Assembly (NCBI GenBank): GCA_964414425.1
Contig: CAYPWL010000018.1
Coordinates: 1 to 64,000, forward strand
From: GYS-P2D sp964414425
GTDB taxonomy: Bacteria > Bacteroidota > Bacteroidia > Chitinophagales > Saprospiraceae
DNA: 64,000 nt
Direction: 5' to 3'
Shown piece by piece: positions 25,254-34,721 of this stretch (position 1 is its first letter; every line of letters starts with the position of its first letter). The notes below the pieces were generated by a model. That model saw only the letters and a program-made list of their open reading frames with translations, was not told the DNA's origin and did not search any database. A program made the translations under genes and the position numbers.

Positions 25254-26912
25254 ATGCTGAAGAGCCTCTATATCAGAAACTATGCTATCATAGAAGAAAT
25301 CAAACTTGATTTTGATGCTCGCTTCAATGTCATCACTGGTGAAACTGGTGCGGGTAAGTCGATATTGTTAGGAGCACTGGGATTGATCCTCGGCAAACGA
25401 GCAGATACAAAAGTGCTCTATGATCAAGATGATAAGTGTATCGTACAGGCAGAGTTCTCACTCAGCGATCAAGTCATGGGGCTCATCCCTGATAGTGATA
25501 GTTATGATCTTGAGCATACTACTACGCTAAGACGTGAGATTAATAGCAAAGGAAAGTCAAGGGCGTTCATCAATGATACCCCAGTATTACTTACGGAACT
25601 CAAGACTGTGGCACAGGTGCTTGTGGATATCCATAATCAGTTTGACACGCTGAGTATCACAGATCTTGATTATCAACGTAGTGTCGTTGATATCTACGCC
25701 AAGACCGACAAGGAGTTGAAAGCTTACAATGCGGTTTACAAGGAATTCACAAGTCTGAAGAGCGAGATAGCACAACTTAAGGCTCGACAAAAGAAAGGAA
25801 GGGTGGATCAAGATTATCTGCTGTTTCAGTTGACCGAATTAGAAAAAATTCCGCTTGACGGACTTAATAAAACATCAATTGAGGAAGAACATAACACACT
25901 GAGCAGCAGCGAAGATATCAAGCTCACCCTAAGTGAAATCAATTCTGCCTTAGTCATAGGTGACATGAGTCTCGAGAGCAGACTCATCGATCTTAATAGA
26001 TCTCTCTCAAGTATATCCGACGTCAATAGTGATCTCAAAAAGCTCCACGAAAAAATGGAGCAGCTCATAGAGGACTTACAAGACTTAGATCGAGCATCCA
26101 TGTCACTGGCCGAATCTATAGAGCACAATCCAGAACGAACTAATGAACTCAAAGAAACGCTGGATCACATCTATCAGCTTGAGAAAAAACACAATATGAT
26201 AGGTATCGAAGATTTAGTTAGGTTAAGAGATCAGATCACTGAACAGACGAGCTCTAATCAGGACTTGGAAAGTCTAATTGAGCAGAAAGAACAATCACTG
26301 GCGAAGATCAAAAAATCACTATGGCAATGTGCCGAGACACTTACTAAGAAAAGAGAATCTTGTGGACCTCAATTAAAAAAGAATATTGAGTCAACACTCA
26401 AGAACTTAGCGATCAATAATGCAAATATCCAGCTTGTAATAACGGAGCTACCAGACTTTGAGGAGCATGGGATTGACAAGGTGGATATAAGATTTAGTAG
26501 CAATAAGGGTATCGATCCACAGTCAATCGAAGGTACGGCCTCTGGTGGAGAACTCTCTCGATTGGCCTTAAGTGTCAAGAGCTTATTAGCAGGTCATACG
26601 GCTAAGCCTACAATGATATTTGATGAGATAGATACTGGTATATCAGGAGCAGTAGCTCTGCAACTCAGTCATATTCTCACTAATATGTCCGATGAGCACC
26701 AGATCATATGCATCACCCATAGTCCACAAGTGGCTTCTGCCGAGGGCAGGCACTTCAATATCTATAAGACCGATACGAGTAAAAGAACCATCACTCATGT
26801 AAGAACACTATCAGCGGATGATCGTGTTACAGAATTAGCTAAAATGCTAAGTACAGATCCACCTTCAACAGCTGCGATAGCTAATGCTAAAGAACTATTG
26901 AAGGTGGTCTAA
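25254..26912 (+). CDS. recN: DNA repair protein RecN
   Basis: RecN is an SMC-like ATPase that helps repair double-strand breaks. The Walker A motif is GETGAGKS (about residues 30-37), the ABC signature is SGGELSRLAL (about 428-437), and Walker B is MIFDEIDTGISG. A long coiled-coil region lies in between (about 155-380). The 552-residue length is normal. It begins 19 bases after hemD and may be co-transcribed, and converges with the giant repeat gene with a 13-base gap. Confidence 0.95.
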   Translation: MLKSLYIRNYAIIEEIKLDFDARFNVITGETGAGKSILLGALGLILGKRADTKVLYDQDDKCIVQAEFSLSDQVMGLIPDSDSYDLEHTTTLRREINSKGKSRAFINDTPVLLTELKTVAQVLVDIHNQFDTLSITDLDYQRSVVDIYAKTDKELKAYNAVYKEFTSLKSEIAQLKARQKKGRVDQDYLLFQLTELEKIPLDGLNKTSIEEEHNTLSSSEDIKLTLSEINSALVIGDMSLESRLIDLNRSLSSISDVNSDLKKLHEKMEQLIEDLQDLDRASMSLAESIEHNPERTNELKETLDHIYQLEKKHNMIGIEDLVRLRDQITEQTSSNQDLESLIEQKEQSLAKIKKSLWQCAETLTKKRESCGPQLKKNIESTLKNLAINNANIQLVITELPDFEEHGIDKVDIRFSSNKGIDPQSIEGTASGGELSRLALSVKSLLAGHTAKPTMIFDEIDTGISGAVALQLSHILTNMSDEHQIICITHSPQVASAEGRHFNIYKTDTSKRTITHVRTLSADDRVTELAKMLSTDPPSTAAIANAKELLKVV

Positions 26913-26925
26913 TATATACCTCTCT

Positions 26926-29900
26926 TTACTTAATCAGTAAGAGTTTTCCTCGTTGTACGGTGTCGTTAGTCTTGATGACAAAATGTATCAATCCACTGCT
27001 ATCTCCAAGTTGATCATTAGTCACTCGAAGCTTATTCAATCCGCTCGTCAGAACAATGTCTTGCTGGACAATCAATTGTCCATTAGCATTATAGTAATGG
27101 ACTTGAGCAGGGCTCTGATCCGCACTAAGTACGCTAATTACTGAAAAGTCAGAGAATGGATTGGGAGTAATCGACTCGATCACCAGCGATGTTTCTACAA
27201 TCTCATATTGGAGCTGTAAAAGCGCCTCAGTTTGATCTTGATATCTCACCGCAGATAACTGCTCATCAGAATCCAATGCGAGGAAATCTGAAAGCTTACC
27301 ATCTTGCTGAACTCTAAATCTCATCGTTGAGATGATATCGTCTGTCACATAACCATTGACTATTAGTGCTCGACCATAACGATCTACAATTAGATGATCT
27401 GCCTCAAGTAATTCCAAAGCGTCTGTATCGTAAGTCATAGCTATACTTGCCATGCTAATACTATTCATATCATGTAGTACTGGTACTTCGACAATCTCTC
27501 CTTGCAATACAACTCTGTCAGTTACCGAGATCACATCTGCACTACGTGGTCTTGCCGAAGTTGGAGGGCTGTAAGAACCATCAATATCTCCAATTCTAAC
27601 AGCAACAAAATTCACTATTGTATCAGAAGTTAGCGGAGTTAAGTCTACAGAAGTTGGATGGTCAAACACAGACCCACTTGTACTAAATGGTGCAATGCTA
27701 TCAAAAACAAAATCTGCTGGAACAAATCTCCATACATCTACCTGAGCTGAATCTGGTAATGTACCCATGATCAATTCCGTCAATAGGGCGCCATCAGCAT
27801 CTGTCAACATCCCGTCTCCATCGATATCAGCAGATATATACTGGAATGGCGACGTAAACGAGTTAATATTATTCAGGTGCGAATTGAAAAAGACAAGGTC
27901 AAAAGCACTGAAAATAGAATTACCAGACTCATCATCAGATGATGCCGTAATCGTATAATCTAACTGACTTGGTGCAGTAAAGTTATAGGTACCATCTGCC
28001 TGGCCCGCTATCTGCCCTTGTTGACCTCCTGTTACTGATACAATAACTGATGGTACCAATGCTCCAGATTCTGTTCGGAATGTTCCACTGACTTGTACGA
28101 TTTCGGTCATCATGGTGTCCATGGTCATCGTATCCATCATCATCGTGTCCATCATCATCGTGTCCATCATCATCGTGTCCATCATCATGGTCGATGTACT
28201 ATCAAAACAAACAGACCCATCTGCTAATCCGTCTAAAACAGAGATATTATCAACATTAAATACGTCCGAGTTATCGGTTAAATCAATAGGCGTAACACCG
28301 AATGAATCCAAAATAGTATAACAGATCTGCCCTATAGTAGAGTTGTCAGGGAGCGTCATAATAGAATCCCCTTGCACCCATAGTAAAACATTGACATCGG
28401 TACCAGAATTCAGTGTGATGCCTTCAAGAAGATTGGCATCTTGAAAAGCAACAAACTCTAATAGACTCGCGTCATGACCTATCTCTAAGGTCAAATTATT
28501 CACTTGGAAGAAGCCCGAGACGATTATATCCAGACAAACAGTATCTCCAAATCCACCTTTCGCCTCGGTTATACCGATGGTGGTAGCTGAGGTAGCTATA
28601 CCTTGACAGATACAGTCATCATTAATGACATCATTGATTGTATTAGCGTTACCATCATCACAGACATCTCCAACTTGGGTAGATATAGACGGATCGAGAG
28701 GATTACAATCCACTTCGTCAAGTACACCATCATTATCATCATCTGAATCACATAAGTCACCTGCTCCATCGCCATCAGTATCTCTCTGATCAGCATTGGC
28801 AACTGCAAGACAGTTGTCGAGTGAATTAGCGACTCCATCAGCATCAGCATCACTCTCTCCTATACATATACAGTCATTGCCAATTACATCATTGATGGTA
28901 CTATCATCACCATCATCACAAGCCTGACCTGGGAAGGTCACTATGGTGCTATCAGCAGGAGCACAATCGACATCGTTAGCTATTGTATCTCCATCAATGT
29001 CATCATCACATACATCTCCAATACCATCACCGTCTAAATCAGCCTGATCAGGATTAAAATCAGTAGGACAATTATCATCTGAATCTCTTACACCGTCTTC
29101 GTCAAAGTCTAATACACCATTACAGGTACAATCCATACCAATTGTATCATTGACAGTAGTCTCATCGCCATCATCACAGGCATCACCTACTGTGGTGGCG
29201 ATCATCGGATCAAATGGAGCACAGTCTAAGTCATCTGCTAATCCATCATTGTCATCATCATTATCACATAGATCTCCGATACCATCGCCGTCATTATCTG
29301 CTTGATCAGCATTAGGCAGACCAATACAATTATCTTCTCTATCGTCGACTCCATCACCATCTAAGTCACTCTCGCCAACACACTCGCAGTCTTCATTAAT
29401 GACATCATTGACCGTTACGGCATTGCCATCATCACACACATCTCCGACTTGTATAGTTATAGAAGCATCAAAAGGATTACAATCTAATTCATCAGGAATG
29501 CCATCATTGTCATCATCGTCATCACATGCATCTCCGTCACCATCACCATCGTTATCAGCTTGATCAGCATTAACGGTAGTAGGACAGTTATCCACCGGAT
29601 CAGGTATCCCATCATTATCAAAATCGAATATTCCTAAGCACATGCAGTCATCCCCTACAACATCATCTCGAGTTCCATCATTACCATCATCACATACATC
29701 TCCTCTCGCAGTAGTGATATTCGCATCTAAAGGGGCACAATCTACATCGTCTGCTACACCATCATTATCATCATCATCATCGCAGGCATCACCAGCACCA
29801 TCACCATCAAAGTCTGCCTGATCAGCATTGGCTATTGCTGGACAGTTATCTAATTCGTTAGCGATGCCATCAGCGTCTAAATCTCCCTCGCCACGACATA

Positions 29901-32900
29901 CACAGTCAGCGCCTATTCTATCATTGACAGTAACATCATTACCATCGTCGCAGACGTCACCAGTTTGTACCGTAACCATTGCATCAAAAGGGCTGCAATC
30001 GACTGTATCGTCTGTACCATCGTTATCATCATCTGGATCACATACATCTCCGATGCCATCACCATCAAAATCAGCTTGATCAGCATTGGCTATTGCTGGA
30101 CAGTTGTCAGCGGCATCCAAGATACCGTCGCCGTCCATGTCCATCACACCATTACATTGGCAATCAGACGTTATTCTATCGTTGACGGTATTAGGATCAC
30201 CATCATCACAGACAGCACCTGTAGTGACTACTACTAAGGCGTCAAATTGATCACAATCCATAGCGTCATTCAAGCCATCGTTGTCGTCATCTGCATCACA
30301 GAGGTCTCCTATACCATCACCATCAAAATCAGCTTGGCTTGGGTTAGGTATCCCCGGGCAATTATCGATTGTATCGGCAATTCCGTCTCTGTCAATATCT
30401 CTATCTCCGATACAACCACAATCATTAGTAACTCTATCATTGACGGTGTTAGGATCACCATCATCACAGGTATCACCTGGTTGACTGGTCACAGTTGCAT
30501 CCAATGGGTCGCAATCCACTGTGTCTGCAACACCATCATTGTCATCATCGTCATCGCATGCATCTCCCATACCATCACCATCATTATCGGCTTGATCAGC
30601 ATTAGAGTTTATCGGGCAATTATCAAATGAATCCAGAACTCCATCAAAATCAAAATCTCTGACGCCATTACACAGACAGTTCTCGTCTACAGCATCATTG
30701 ATCGTAGAGTCATTGCCATCATCACAAGAGTCTCCAACTCGGACAGCAATTGCAGCATCAAAAGGGTTACAATCTTCTTCATCCTTGACGCCATCATTGT
30801 CATCATCTGCATCACAGACATCTCCTACACCATCACCGTCATTATCTTCTTGCATAGGATTATGTATGCCTATACAGTTATCAAGAGAGTCAGGGATACC
30901 ATCTCCGTCAAGATCAGAGTCGCCAGCACATATACAAGCTTCTGTTACTACATCATTGATAGTCATTGGATTACCATCATCGCAGACATCCCCTCTACTA
31001 AAAGTTATAGCAGGGTTGAGTGGGCCACAGTCTAATTCATCTGCCAGACCATCATTATCATCATCCGGATCACAAAAATCTCCTAAGCCATCACCATCAA
31101 AATCGGCTTGATCAGTATTTACTGTCGTAGGACAGTTATCAACAGCATCAGGCACTCCGTCCATATCCGTATCCAGTTGACCGACGCACGCACAGTCATC
31201 ATTGACTGTATCATTGATCGTTAAGGTATTAAAGTCATTACATGGAGCTCCAATAGTAAGTGCATTCTGACTGTCGAGCGGATCACAATCCACATTGTCA
31301 TTAACTCCATCACCATCCGTATCGCTTTCGCATGCATCACCTATACCATCGCCGTCTATATCTGTTTGGCTGTTATTAGCTATGTCAGGACAGTTATCCA
31401 CGATATCTGGGATACCATCCATATCTGAATCGGCAGAACCAACACAGTTACAAGTAGAATCAAATACATCGAATGTAGTGTTTGGATTACCATCATCACA
31501 AGATGCGCCGATCGTATTAGCCTGAGCGGCATCTTCTGGATCACAATCTGCTTCATTGAGTACTCCATCGCCGTCAATATCGTCATCACATAGATCCCCG
31601 ATACCATCACCGTCCCGATCAAGTTGAAGTGTATTTGGCGTATTAGGGCAGTTATCAATACTATCTCCTATGCTATCGTTGTCAGCATCGATTGAACCTT
31701 GACAAATACAATTGGCATCAATCATATCATTGATTGTTGCACTGTTGCCATCATCACATGGGATTCCCGGCTGCGTCGTGACAGTGCTATCAAGTGGATC
31801 GCAGTCAAAATCATCCGCTACCCCATCACCGTCATCGTCACTATCACAAGGATCACCCAAACCGTCGCCATCAGTGTCAAGTTGATCTGGATTAGTCGCA
31901 AAATCACAGTTGTCATTAACATCTGTTATACCGTCCAAATCCGTATCAAAGTCTGCATCAGAACATTGAGCTAAAATCGTAAATGTCGAAGTAATCAGCT
32001 CTGATCGCGCATCTACCACCAGAAAAACTCTCTGCCCTTGTGTTAGATCTACTTCGATTACTTCTACTTCTCCTCGTTGAGTAGAAAAGCCTAAGCATGA
32101 TTCGGAGTCTTGACAATCACTCAAAATGTACAAGTCAACATCACGAGACATATTGTATAATCTAAACCAATAGGCTTGTGTCGCATCTGCTGTAAATTCA
32201 TATACCTTATCAAAACCAGGAGTTGACACGGGTTTAGAAAAACATCCGTCACCAATAGAGCTGATATCATTACGAGCGTTCTGATTAGAATCCCTTATCG
32301 GCACGCCACACAACAACTCGTCATCTGCCTCACATGGACAACCCGTCAAGCTTAAATCAAACTTGCCATTAATCGATCCATCTACGACTATATAGTATCG
32401 CCCTGTTGACATGGTTCGCGCTATGACTCTATCTCTTCCATCGGCACGTCCAGTACTCCAACAGTCAATATTACTGCTGCTCTCTTTGTATAGGTAAATA
32501 TTCATGTCAGAGCCAAAATCCAGATCAGATAATCTGATCTCCATATCGTGCGATTCTCTCACGTCAAACTTGAATATTCTCTCATTCGCCTTGCGCCCAG
32601 TGATATTATTAGATGGACAACTATAGATGCTCACATTATTTGCTCCATCCTTAAGATGTTGATCATCAACAGCCGTCGTACAAGATATAGGCTCGGCGGC
32701 CTCAAAGTCGATCGTACCACATGTCGCGGTAAGTAGAAAATCAGATTGTGTATATCCAAATCGACCATCTACAATAATATAATACCATCCCGATGGCAAT
32801 CCGAATGCTCCCTCGTCTATAAGCTTACCACCTTCAAAATCTTGGCCTGTCATCACACAGGTCAAGGATCTATTAAAATCATTGGGGTTAGAGCTATGTG

Positions 32901-33654
32901 GGTCTCTCGGGGCAGTTTCGCAACCACTCATCAGAAATATATCGACATCTGGATTAGCTGTGTATAAGTGAACTTGAAGTCTGTCTGAATAACTTTCTTT
33001 ATAGACCTTGAATAATTGATCACCTCCATCATAACTGTACGACGTCTGAGCACATCCGTAAAACAAGTCATCAAAACTATTGCGCTTACCCCTGGTAGTA
33101 CTCTGATGTTGTGATCCGCATTCGATCGTAATCGCCTGAGAACAATCAACTTGAGGTCGCTCGACGATACAGCTCAGCTCAATAGAGAATGTCCCTATTT
33201 CTCCAGCCCATGTATCTACAATAATATAATATGTCCCAGCAGGTAACTCTGCCGTAATATTTTCACTACTCTTGCCAGGGTTAGTACTTGCTCGGGTACA
33301 ACTGCCTGCTTGGCAGCTACCACGAAATAAAAACATGTCAAAATTGACTCCCTCTCCAGTAATATCCGATAATCTTATATCGACTTGTGAGGTATAGTCT
33401 AAAGTGAACTCATAGATAAGTTCCTTACCTCCATAATTATCATAAACTGAATTACTACAATCAAAAGAAGAAATAATGTGCTGGCCGGTGCTGTTAGATT
33501 GATTAGTTAATCTCTTATTACAAGAGATGTTAATGGCATTTGCACAGCTGACTGCCTCATCATGGACAGTTGCAACATCATCAAAATTAGGAATGGCATA
33601 TACACCGATAAGTGTACACACCCAAAGTAGGGAGGTAAAAATCGTTTTCATCAT
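26926..33654 (-). CDS. Giant secreted repeat protein (PPC-like + TSP type 3-like repeats, cohesin/dockerin-like, T9SS C-terminal domain)
   Basis: This 2242-residue protein starts with a signal peptide (about residues 1-20). Residues about 20-564 hold four PPC-like domains, each with the pattern AGTYYIIVD or similar. Residues about 565-1684 hold thirteen repeats of about 86 residues, each with an Asp-rich calcium-binding part (DxDxDGxxDxxDNC, DGDGxGDxCD) and a CDDGN-NDV-CxCxG part. A cohesin-like beta domain (about 1688-1812), a Met-rich linker (about 1821-1849), a carboxypeptidase-regulatory-like and dockerin-like part (about 1853-1965), and another cohesin-like domain follow. The end has the type IX sorting domain, with SITPNPFSD and LLLIK. 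It is likely exported by T9SS and anchored or released at the surface, perhaps as an adhesin. The function is inferred from domains only. Confidence 0.88.
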   Translation of the reverse strand: MMKTIFTSLLWVCTLIGVYAIPNFDDVATVHDEAVSCANAINISCNKRLTNQSNSTGQHIISSFDCSNSVYDNYGGKELIYEFTLDYTSQVDIRLSDITGEGVNFDMFLFRGSCQAGSCTRASTNPGKSSENITAELPAGTYYIIVDTWAGEIGTFSIELSCIVERPQVDCSQAITIECGSQHQSTTRGKRNSFDDLFYGCAQTSYSYDGGDQLFKVYKESYSDRLQVHLYTANPDVDIFLMSGCETAPRDPHSSNPNDFNRSLTCVMTGQDFEGGKLIDEGAFGLPSGWYYIIVDGRFGYTQSDFLLTATCGTIDFEAAEPISCTTAVDDQHLKDGANNVSIYSCPSNNITGRKANERIFKFDVRESHDMEIRLSDLDFGSDMNIYLYKESSSNIDCWSTGRADGRDRVIARTMSTGRYYIVVDGSINGKFDLSLTGCPCEADDELLCGVPIRDSNQNARNDISSIGDGCFSKPVSTPGFDKVYEFTADATQAYWFRLYNMSRDVDLYILSDCQDSESCLGFSTQRGEVEVIEVDLTQGQRVFLVVDARSELITSTFTILAQCSDADFDTDLDGITDVNDNCDFATNPDQLDTDGDGLGDPCDSDDDGDGVADDFDCDPLDSTVTTQPGIPCDDGNSATINDMIDANCICQGSIDADNDSIGDSIDNCPNTPNTLQLDRDGDGIGDLCDDDIDGDGVLNEADCDPEDAAQANTIGASCDDGNPNTTFDVFDSTCNCVGSADSDMDGIPDIVDNCPDIANNSQTDIDGDGIGDACESDTDGDGVNDNVDCDPLDSQNALTIGAPCNDFNTLTINDTVNDDCACVGQLDTDMDGVPDAVDNCPTTVNTDQADFDGDGLGDFCDPDDDNDGLADELDCGPLNPAITFSRGDVCDDGNPMTINDVVTEACICAGDSDLDGDGIPDSLDNCIGIHNPMQEDNDGDGVGDVCDADDDNDGVKDEEDCNPFDAAIAVRVGDSCDDGNDSTINDAVDENCLCNGVRDFDFDGVLDSFDNCPINSNADQADNDGDGMGDACDDDDDNDGVADTVDCDPLDATVTSQPGDTCDDGDPNTVNDRVTNDCGCIGDRDIDRDGIADTIDNCPGIPNPSQADFDGDGIGDLCDADDDNDGLNDAMDCDQFDALVVVTTGAVCDDGDPNTVNDRITSDCQCNGVMDMDGDGILDAADNCPAIANADQADFDGDGIGDVCDPDDDNDGTDDTVDCSPFDAMVTVQTGDVCDDGNDVTVNDRIGADCVCRGEGDLDADGIANELDNCPAIANADQADFDGDGAGDACDDDDDNDGVADDVDCAPLDANITTARGDVCDDGNDGTRDDVVGDDCMCLGIFDFDNDGIPDPVDNCPTTVNADQADNDGDGDGDACDDDDDNDGIPDELDCNPFDASITIQVGDVCDDGNAVTVNDVINEDCECVGESDLDGDGVDDREDNCIGLPNADQADNDGDGIGDLCDNDDDNDGLADDLDCAPFDPMIATTVGDACDDGDETTVNDTIGMDCTCNGVLDFDEDGVRDSDDNCPTDFNPDQADLDGDGIGDVCDDDIDGDTIANDVDCAPADSTIVTFPGQACDDGDDSTINDVIGNDCICIGESDADADGVANSLDNCLAVANADQRDTDGDGAGDLCDSDDDNDGVLDEVDCNPLDPSISTQVGDVCDDGNANTINDVINDDCICQGIATSATTIGITEAKGGFGDTVCLDIIVSGFFQVNNLTLEIGHDASLLEFVAFQDANLLEGITLNSGTDVNVLLWVQGDSIMTLPDNSTIGQICYTILDSFGVTPIDLTDNSDVFNVDNISVLDGLADGSVCFDSTSTMMMDTMMMDTMMMDTMMMDTMTMDTMMTEIVQVSGTFRTESGALVPSVIVSVTGGQQGQIAGQADGTYNFTAPSQLDYTITASSDDESGNSIFSAFDLVFFNSHLNNINSFTSPFQYISADIDGDGMLTDADGALLTELIMGTLPDSAQVDVWRFVPADFVFDSIAPFSTSGSVFDHPTSVDLTPLTSDTIVNFVAVRIGDIDGSYSPPTSARPRSADVISVTDRVVLQGEIVEVPVLHDMNSISMASIAMTYDTDALELLEADHLIVDRYGRALIVNGYVTDDIISTMRFRVQQDGKLSDFLALDSDEQLSAVRYQDQTEALLQLQYEIVETSLVIESITPNPFSDFSVISVLSADQSPAQVHYYNANGQLIVQQDIVLTSGLNKLRVTNDQLGDSSGLIHFVIKTNDTVQRGKLLLIK
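28111..28185 (-). repeat. 15-bp tandem repeat coding a Met-Asp-Thr linker
   Basis: Five copies of a 15-base unit (catcgtgtccatcat on the plus strand, the two flanking ones with changes) encode five MMMDT-type units inside the giant protein. The inner three copies are identical at DNA level, which suggests recent slippage expansion. The repeat stays in frame. Confidence 0.9.
28600..31962 (-). repeat. Thirteen tandem 258-bp coding repeats (thrombospondin type 3-like)
   Basis: This block encodes thirteen diverged copies of an 86-residue unit with conserved Asp/Gly calcium-binding loops and cysteines. The copies differ at DNA level, so they are old rather than freshly duplicated. The opposite strand carries many spurious open frames because of the codon bias (GAT/GAC, GGT). 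Confidence 0.9.
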
Positions 33655-33674
33655 TTGCGTTTTCTTATACTATC

Positions 33675-33693
33675 GATCTTTTTCGAGAAGATC
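33675..33693 (-). promoter_or_regulatory. Small stem-loop in the leader of the giant repeat gene
   Basis: GATCTT and AAGATC (6-bp perfect arms around 7 bases) lie 21-39 bases before the start codon at 33654. A role in translation or RNA stability is possible but unproven. Confidence 0.25.
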
Positions 33694-33754
33694 AATATTG
33701 CGGTAAAAATACATATTAAAGTTAATTTTACAATATATAATACCCTTTTTAAGG

Positions 33755-33800
33755 TATACTGCTATTTCTTTATATCCTCTACTTCTGTATTAGCAGTATA
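33755..33800. promoter_or_regulatory. 10-bp perfect inverted repeat in a divergent promoter region
   Basis: TATACTGCTA (33755-33764) and TAGCAGTATA (33791-33800) are perfect inverted copies with 26 bases between them. The pair sits between the giant repeat gene and the isomerase/GMC operon, close to the likely promoters. A minus-7-like TATACTTG is at 33818-33825 on the plus strand, though no minus-33 at the standard distance is seen. Confidence 0.45.
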
Positions 33801-33845
33801 GTTTGGTCTAATTATTTTATACTTGTAGAGTCGAATATTTAAATT

Positions 33846-34709
33846 TTGAATAGAAGAAAAACTATAGAAACCCTAGTACTATCTGGACTCGGGCTCAGTG
33901 CCATGGATCGCTTAGATGGTTGTGTTGAGCCTACTCCTATTGTGAGTAATAGTCCTATCAAACATTCAGTCTGTAAATGGTGCTATTCAGGTATCCCCTT
34001 GGAGCAATTTGCAGAGCACTGCCAAGATTTACATATTCAATCTATTGAGCTACTCAATCCAAATGAGTGGGATACTGTCCTTAACAAGGGATTGTCATGT
34101 GCCATATCTAATGGTAGTCCACTGGGTATCACTCAGGGCTTCAATAACCCTGACCTTCATGGTCAACTGAAAAAAGATTATATGCCCATCATAGCAAGTG
34201 CTGCGGACAAGGGCATCCAACAAATCATCTGCTTCTCTGGAAATCGCAATGGTCTGTCCGACGATATTGGAATGGATAACTGTGCGGTCGGTCTCGAAGC
34301 AATCGTCAAGGAGGCGGAGCGTCAAGGGATTACTATAGTAATGGAGCTCCTCAACAGTAAAATAGATCACCAAGACTATATGTGTGATCATACTGAATGG
34401 GGTGTCAGGTTAGTAGAAAAAATAGGAAGTCCCAATTTCAAATTGCTCTACGACATCTATCATATGCAAATCATGGAGGGTGATGTCATTAGAACCCTCA
34501 CCGAAAATCAAGACTATATCTCTCACTTTCATACTGGAGGCGTTCCGGGACGCAACGAAATTGATGAGACGCAAGAATTGAACTACAAAGCGATAGTAAA
34601 TGCAATCCGAGAGACAGGATTTACAGGTTTTATCGCTCAGGAGTTCATACCAACAAGAACGGATGTATTATCCTCGTTAAAACAAGGTGTAGAGATCTGT
34701 ACACTGTAA
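33846..34709 (+). CDS. Sugar phosphate isomerase/epimerase-like TIM-barrel protein (hydroxypyruvate isomerase-like), exported
   Basis: This is a TIM-barrel protein of the AP-endonuclease-2/xylose-isomerase-like superfamily, near hydroxypyruvate isomerase. Blocks with likely metal ligands are IVMELLNS, LLYDIYHMQ, SHFHTGG and the late GFIAQEF. The start is TTG at 33846, directly after an in-frame stop at 33840-33842, and gives an N-terminus NRRKTIETLVLSGLGLSA that looks like a twin-arginine or lipoprotein-type signal. The next in-frame ATG (about codon 20) would remove it. First gene of a four-gene operon with a GMC oxidoreductase 12 bases later, so it likely acts on an oxidised sugar in the periplasm. 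Confidence 0.8.
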   Translation: MNRRKTIETLVLSGLGLSAMDRLDGCVEPTPIVSNSPIKHSVCKWCYSGIPLEQFAEHCQDLHIQSIELLNPNEWDTVLNKGLSCAISNGSPLGITQGFNNPDLHGQLKKDYMPIIASAADKGIQQIICFSGNRNGLSDDIGMDNCAVGLEAIVKEAERQGITIVMELLNSKIDHQDYMCDHTEWGVRLVEKIGSPNFKLLYDIYHMQIMEGDVIRTLTENQDYISHFHTGGVPGRNEIDETQELNYKAIVNAIRETGFTGFIAQEFIPTRTDVLSSLKQGVEICTL

Positions 34710-34721
34710 AAAACTATAACG

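Noticed and set aside
29828..31525. Long plus-strand open frames opposite the giant repeat gene
   Set aside because: They follow the repeat period, are biased in Ser/Pro/Ile and mirror the Asp-rich codons of the minus strand; they are shadows of the repeats.
28600..31962. Possible CRISPR array or other spaced repeat
   Set aside because: The repeats are 258 bases, in frame and coding; there are no short identical repeats with unique spacers.
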